Source: Purshia tridentata (lineage: Eukaryota; Streptophyta; Magnoliopsida; Rosales; Rosaceae). From it: a stretch of DNA of 23,593 nucleotides. The first letter of the stretch is position 1. Each line of letters starts with the position of its first letter. Positions 21,728 to 23,593 of this stretch are shown piece by piece. The stretch is taken from contig QANT01002832.1 of NCBI GenBank assembly GCA_003254885.1, positions 1 to 23,593 on the forward strand, read 5' to 3'. Below the pieces are notes generated by a model. The model worked only from the letters and a program-made list of their open reading frames with translations, did no database searches and was not told where the DNA came from. Both the position numbers and the translations under genes were made by a program.

Positions 21728-22516
21728 TTAAGAAGCTTTAACGGCTGAGACTTTAGGCACAGTGACAGGAAACTCATGAATCTCATCAACCCAAGGGTTC
21801 TTCTCTTTGGCTGAATTGACAGTCCTCAATGCCTTCCATACAGCACTGTTGCACTTGAATCCTGACCCAAATGCAATCTGCCACATTCTATCTCCCTTCC
21901 TAACCCTTCCTTTGGCCTCAGAGTAAGCCAGTTCATACCACAATGAGCTGCTTGAAGTGTTCCCAAACCTGTAAAGTGTCATTCTTGAAGGCTCCATGTG
22001 CCAGTCAGTGAGCTCAAGGTTCTTCTCTATCTCATCCAGCACTGCTCTCCCACCTGCATGAATGCAAAAGTGCTCAAATGCCAGCTTGAAATCTGGGATG
22101 TAGGGCTTGATCTTCTTCATCTTGAACACCTTTCTTGCCACCAAGGTAGCAAAGAAGAGAAGCTGTTCTGACATGGGTAGGACTATTGGCCCAAGTGTGG
22201 TGATGTTGGTCTTCAGGGCCTCTCCAGCCACTGCCATTAAATCTTTCGAGAGGGAGACCCCGATTCTCTTCGTGTTGTCTTCCTTTTGGAAGACGCAGTC
22301 GTATGATCTGTCGTCCGAACCCTTGTGGGTGCGCACGGTGTGGATGAGTTGGTACTTTGAGCGCCGGCGGTCCGAGGAGCGGTTAGAGAGGAGGATGGCG
22401 GCTCCGCCCATTCGGAAGAGGCAGTTGGAGAGGAGCATAGACCGGTCGTTGCCAAAGTACCAGTTGAGGGTGATGTTCTCCATGCTAACCACTAGGGCAT
22501 AAGAGTTGGGATGTAC
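21728..22516 (-). CDS. KCS20: 3-ketoacyl-CoA synthase, KCS2/KCS20 type (last exon)
   Basis: C-terminal 262 residues of a very-long-chain 3-ketoacyl-CoA synthase. This ER-membrane condensing enzyme of the fatty acid elongase extends acyl-CoA with malonyl-CoA for waxes, suberin and other very-long-chain lipids. The exon begins after an acceptor (ATATACAG, AG at 22518-22517) with the [11 protein letters not shown] segment, phase 0. That is the point in the family just after the active-site Cys region and LLQ. His149 and His153 of this exon ([10 protein letters not shown]) and Asn186 ([13 protein letters not shown]) are present. The His153-Asn186 spacing of 33 equals that of the catalytic His391/Asn424 pair known in FAE1. 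Wording such as [26 protein letters not shown] and [14 protein letters not shown] points to the KCS2/KCS20 (DAISY) clade rather than KCS6 or KCS4. The N-terminal half (two membrane segments, catalytic Cys) is not in the window and should lie beyond 23593. The symbol is by clade, not proven orthology. Confidence 0.9.
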   Translation of the reverse strand, partial: VHPNSYALVVSMENITLNWYFGNDRSMLLSNCLFRMGGAAILLSNRSSDRRRSKYQLIHTVRTHKGSDDRSYDCVFQKEDNTKRIGVSLSKDLMAVAGEALKTNITTLGPIVLPMSEQLLFFATLVARKVFKMKKIKPYIPDFKLAFEHFCIHAGGRAVLDEIEKNLELTDWHMEPSRMTLYRFGNTSSSSLWYELAYSEAKGRVRKGDRMWQIAFGSGFKCNSAVWKALRTVNSAKEKNPWVDEIHEFPVTVPKVSAVKAS

Positions 22517-23593
22517 CTGTATATTACGTAATTAATATATAATGTAAATCGACAATTTGATAACATTTATAACATATCACGGTATATCATATCATAATAG
22601 ACAACTTATATATATAGAATTATAGTTATGTGTGTTAGCACGGAAAATAAGTGTCATTGTCCTTTCTTAAAAAAGATGCTTGGGTCCTCAAGCTTGACGA
22701 CCAACTTTGTCTTCAAGCCCGCCAAAAGTCATAATTCTACCGTGTCGGTTTAAAATCGGAACCGTTCAATTTTTAGATTATCTAATAAAGATCACCTCTA
22801 CAAAAAATCAACTCAATCGGAAATCGTTTAGTTGTACAATTATTAACAAATAAATATAATGTCATAGTTAAAAGACCAAACCACGTATTTATTGGTTAAC
22901 AGTTATACATTCAAACGATTTCCAATTGAGTTGATTTTTTCCAGAAATGATTTTTATTAGGTGATCAAAAAATTGAACGGTTTTTAATCTTGAGCCGGCA
23001 TCACAGAATTATAATTTTAGCGGACTTGAGAATAAGGTTGGTCCTCAAGCTTGAACACCCAAGCATTGTCCTTTTCTTAATATATGTGTAAGGCCACCAA
23101 TGACACTTGAGCCCTCCCCAATGTACTATAGGTTAGGTTGAGTGCCTTTCTGGGATATAGAGAAAAAGAGTTAAAAGAGTTAAAAGAGTTTAATTAGCTG
23201 AGTGTATTAAATTTCAGTTTCATGTCCTTTGTCTATTTATGATGCTCACACTTGCCAGTAAACGTACCAAACATATCCATTAATACATGGCATCCCAAAC
23301 CAGCTGTACATGTGGACAAGTGGTGCACCAAAGTTTTGAAGAAGTATTTATTGTCTAAATGGGGTTGCGTGTATCATTAATGACTATACAAGTATTTATA
23401 ACCAACCATATTTGTGACGGGTAATGCTATTCACCTTTTCAAATTCATCTTCTATATTATTATTAACTTTCTTTTTTATTATTTTTATTTTACATTAAAA
23501 ATTTATAATTAGAATTATTCATTTATTAAATTTAAATATAAATATTATTTCTACAAAAAAATTAATCAAATTAAAAATTCTTTGTTTATATAA
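22517..23593 (-). other. Partial KCS intron (first exon not in window)
   Basis: From the acceptor at 22517 to the window edge no KCS exon 1 sequence is found on either strand, so the intron is at least 1077 nt. It is AT-rich and contains a palindromic MITE (22678-23064). A 9-bp unit AGAGTTAAA is repeated about three times at 23167-23193. Confidence 0.6.
22655..23080. mobile_element. Palindromic MITE with flanking direct repeat
   Basis: Two arms of about 184 nt, 22678-22861 and 22881-23064, are inverted copies of each other with a spacer of about 19 nt. Matching blocks include GCTTGGGT/ACCCAAGC at the outer ends, CAAGCTTGA, ACCGTTCAATTTTT, AATCAACTCAAT and GGAAATCGTTT. Identity is roughly three quarters or more by eye. 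Outside the arms a direct repeat is seen: CATTGTCCTTTCTTAA at 22655-22670 and CATTGTCCTTTTCTTAA at 23064-23080. Ten bases (ATTGTCCTTT) are identical, which fits a 9-11 bp Mutator-type target duplication. About a dozen extra bases sit between the left copy and the visible arm. The element has no coding capacity. Confidence 0.82.

Noticed and set aside
22107..22502. 131-codon plus-strand frame
   Set aside because: It is antisense to the KCS exon, has no recognisable domain, and is explained as a shadow of the real coding strand.
1..23593. Search for CRISPR arrays, bacterial-type operons, tRNA, rRNA or known microRNA genes
   Set aside because: No regularly spaced repeats, no prokaryotic gene organisation, no complete tRNA fold and no known mature microRNA sequence were recognised by eye.

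Overview
The window is nuclear DNA from a flowering plant. It has long AT-rich intergenic DNA, many GT-AG introns with AT-rich plant-style sequence, and five genes whose translated exons match plant families. Protein wording and repeat content suggest a eudicot, probably a rosid. I cannot fix the genus, and the family is only a guess (Rosaceae-like repeats).

Layout from left to right. Positions 1-660 hold repeat debris: a miniature-transposon-like stretch abutting a 5'-truncated RNase H domain from a LINE-type retrotransposon (minus strand). Positions 660-3100 are AT-rich intergenic DNA with no gene I can support. Next comes a compact, intronless, GC-rich gene for the spliceosomal protein SF3B6/p14 (3225-3599, minus). 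Tandem to it is GDP-mannose 3,5-epimerase (GME) with six coding exons (4573-6931, minus), plus an untranslated leader exon near 8177-8300 and a 1.24 kb leader intron carrying two short SINE insertions. About 2 kb of shared upstream DNA separates GME from a divergent plus-strand gene (10253-15792, 12 exons, 401 aa). That gene encodes a probable plastid-targeted protein kinase-like protein whose catalytic motifs are degenerate. Next on the plus strand is the armadillo-repeat chromatin factor LFR (17355-20197, 8 exons, 460 aa). Converging on it from the right is the last exon of a 3-ketoacyl-CoA synthase of the KCS2/KCS20 type (21728-22516, minus). Its first exon lies beyond the window, and its intron contains a large palindromic MITE.

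The five genes do not form a pathway. They cover RNA splicing (SF3B6), ascorbate and cell-wall sugar synthesis (GME), an unassigned kinase-fold protein, SWI/SNF chromatin remodelling (LFR) and very-long-chain fatty acid elongation for wax and suberin (KCS). This is ordinary neighbourhood order in a plant genome. Exon boundaries were joined by hand, using GT-AG sites and unbroken reading frame. For GME, LFR and the KCS exon they also match the known protein families.

I found no evidence of an undescribed multi-gene system. The most useful second looks are the kinase-like protein, the SINEs with clear target-site duplications in the GME leader intron, the palindromic MITE in the KCS intron, and an intron in the kinase-like gene that stays in frame if retained.
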